Assembly (NCBI RefSeq): GCF_029626035.1
Contig: NZ_JARUBE010000003.1
Coordinates: 6,634,001-6,698,000, forward strand
Length of the DNA: 64,000 nt
Source: Micromonospora sp. WMMD980
Lineage (GTDB): Bacteria > Actinomycetota > Actinomycetes > Mycobacteriales > Micromonosporaceae
Reading direction: 5' to 3'
Below the pieces are notes generated by a model. It searched no databases. It saw nothing but the letters and a program-made list of their open reading frames with translations, and had not been told where the DNA came from. Shown in pieces: positions 62,957-64,000 of the stretch (position 1 is the stretch's first letter; each line of letters begins with the position of its first letter). The translations under genes and the position numbers were made by a program.

Positions 62957-63841
62957 TCACGCGGTCATGTGTGCGTAGACGACGATGTTGTTCAGGTAGC
63001 TGCCGGCGGCCCGGTCGAACGTCCCGCCGCAGGTGACCACGCGCAGGCCGGGCACGCCGGACGGGCCGTAGACCTGCTCCGCGGGAAAGGCGGTCTTCGG
63101 GTACGACCGGACGTCGTCCACGGTGAACGTGGCGGTCGAGCCGTCCTGCCGGGTGACGGTGATGACGTCGCCCCGCACCAGCGCGCCGAGGTTGAAGAAG
63201 ACCGCCGGGCCGAGCTTGGCGGAGTCGACGTGCCCGACCACCACCGCGTTGCCGACCTCGCCGGGGCTGGCGCCGGGCGAGTACCAGGCCGCCTTCATGG
63301 CCTGGTCCAGCGGCGGCACCTGCACCGTGCCGTCCGGGTTGGTGCCGAGCGTCATGATCTCCGCACGTACCCCGATCCGGGGGATCGCGATGGTGGTGGG
63401 CGCCGATCGGGGCAGCCCGGCCGGCACGCCGGGGGCGCCCGCCGGTGAGCGGGGCGGGGCGGCGGGCACGGCGCCGGCCACGGCCGGCGGGGTGACGCCG
63501 GCCGGTGGGGCCGTCGGCGTCGGTCCGGCCGGCGCGCCCGGGCCCGGGGAACCAGTCGACGGCGCGGGAGCGGCCGGGGCCGCGGTGGTCGGGGGAGCCC
63601 AGTCCCAGGGCGGCCCGGCCCCGACATCCGCATCCGGCGTGCCGGTCGGATCCGTGACGGCGGTGGGGCCGGTCTGCGCGATCGGCTGCGGCGGGGTGGG
63701 TGGCGGCACGGTGCGGAAGGACGCGCCGATCAGCCCGGAGCCCACCATGGCGAGCAGGACGACGAGCGCCGCGCCGGCGGCACGCCACGGTTTCCCGCGA
63801 CGGCCGCCGGCCCGGTTCGTCGTCCGGTCAGACCAGGTCAC
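62957..63841 (-). CDS. Class F sortase-like transpeptidase
   Basis: The 294-residue protein has an N-terminal membrane anchor (about 22-42), a Pro/Thr/Ala-rich stalk (about 45-140) and a sortase domain. The domain contains the catalytic His in AVVVGHVDSAKLGPAVFFNLGAL and the Cys in LRVVTCGGTFDRAAGSY (about residue 270). GHVDS with TCGG is the pattern of class F sortases in actinobacteria. It would attach or process secreted proteins at the wall. GTG 63841 overlaps the stop of the gene upstream by 14 nt, and that gene encodes a C-terminally anchored protein, a possible substrate. Confidence 0.87.
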   Translation of the reverse strand: MTWSDRTTNRAGGRRGKPWRAAGAALVVLLAMVGSGLIGASFRTVPPPTPPQPIAQTGPTAVTDPTGTPDADVGAGPPWDWAPPTTAAPAAPAPSTGSPGPGAPAGPTPTAPPAGVTPPAVAGAVPAAPPRSPAGAPGVPAGLPRSAPTTIAIPRIGVRAEIMTLGTNPDGTVQVPPLDQAMKAAWYSPGASPGEVGNAVVVGHVDSAKLGPAVFFNLGALVRGDVITVTRQDGSTATFTVDDVRSYPKTAFPAEQVYGPSGVPGLRVVTCGGTFDRAAGSYLNNIVVYAHMTA

Positions 63842-64000
63842 CGGCCCGGCGCCGACGCAGGAGCACCAGTCCGCCGAGCGCGGCGGCGCCGATCATCCCC
63901 GCGCCCCCGGTGGCGAGTCCGCGGTCGAGGCCGGTGGTGGCCATACCGCCGTCACCGCCGTCGACCCCGCCGTGCGGCAGGACCACCAGCTCACCCTCGC
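63828..64000 (-). CDS. C-terminus of a membrane-anchored secreted protein (5' part outside window)
   Basis: The last 56 residues are visible. A Gly/Asp-rich part ending in ATTGLDRGLATGG is followed by a single hydrophobic helix (AGMIGAAALGGLVLL) and a RRRR tail ending in AGDLV. This is the layout of a C-terminal anchor or sorting-signal-like end, though no clear LPxTG or LAxTG box is present. It overlaps the sortase gene by 14 nt, so the two are translated together. Nothing can be said of the main domain. Confidence 0.6.
   Translation of the reverse strand, partial: EGELVVLPHGGVDGGDGGMATTGLDRGLATGGAGMIGAAALGGLVLLRRRRAGDLV

Overview
The window is chromosomal DNA of a very GC-rich, filamentous actinomycete, most likely a Micromonospora or a close Micromonosporaceae relative. 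The evidence is G/C in almost every third codon position, frequent GTG starts, many leaderless promoters (a TANNNT box 6-8 nt before the start codon), NucS mismatch endonuclease, a Scy/FilP-like coiled-coil pair, an actinobacterial F1Fo operon, and a murein gene set that includes a MurA with the mycobacterial-type Cys-to-Asp change. Genus assignment is an inference. No rRNA, tRNA, CRISPR, transposase or prophage gene was seen, so this reads as core chromosome.

Layout. 1-4.5 kb: the 3' end of a penicillin-binding protein, an NAD(P)-binding/DUF2867 protein, glyA and a small membrane protein. 4.6-13.8 kb: the ATP synthase genes atpZ-B-E-F-H-A-G-D, then a strong terminator and a LytR-CpsA-Psr gene, and only then atpC and a DUF2550 gene. 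13.8-19 kb: tandem repeats and a structured leader before a frameshifted secreted transglycosylase-like gene, a methyltransferase, a two-component system, a DedA protein and a VOC protein. 19-28 kb: cobalamin adenosyltransferase and murA with overlapping divergent starts, 3-hydroxybutyryl-CoA dehydrogenase, a secreted esterase, one complete ABC exporter, and a PadR-controlled second ABC system whose permease is frameshifted. 28-41.7 kb: ethylmalonyl-CoA mutase, DUF1540 and DUF4126 proteins, nucS, a frameshifted aldehyde dehydrogenase, FHA protein, hydrolases, a tandem-fused 3-hydroxyacyl-CoA dehydrogenase, a SigE-type sigma factor with its membrane partner, and an AI-2E-type permease. 41.8-45.3 kb: two long coiled-coil cytoskeletal proteins. 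45.5-54 kb: crotonyl-CoA carboxylase/reductase, methylmalonyl-CoA epimerase, acetyl-CoA acetyltransferase, MeaB, Asp23-family protein, a repeat-rich gap, the isobutyryl-CoA mutase large subunit, and a thioredoxin-fold/TPR protein. 54-64 kb: arginase-family hydrolase, a frameshifted PBP2a-like lipoprotein, the giant NAD-glutamate dehydrogenase, a sortase, and the C-terminus of a membrane-anchored secreted protein.

How the genes work together. Acetyl-CoA acetyltransferase, two 3-hydroxyacyl-CoA dehydrogenases, Ccr, Ecm, epimerase, the Icm large subunit, MeaB and a cobalamin adenosyltransferase form a dispersed acyl-CoA/B12-mutase network. It covers acetoacetyl-CoA to butyryl/ethylmalonyl-CoA, isobutyryl-CoA exchange, and supply of C4/C5 extender units. 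Although spread over 30 kb, most of these genes carry closely similar 14-18 bp dyad sites just upstream: one form before icmA, the fused dehydrogenase, acat/mce and hbd, and a related form before ecm and ccr. A shared regulator encoded outside the window is the main hypothesis offered here.

Other signals of note are a family of six GGGGCCCC-centred palindromic elements that touch stop codons (one is a perfect 58-bp palindrome), a second dispersed repeat pair at 50.6 and 55.3 kb, and four single-base frameshifts that all lie at GGCC-rich runs. The last may be sequence error rather than true pseudogenes.
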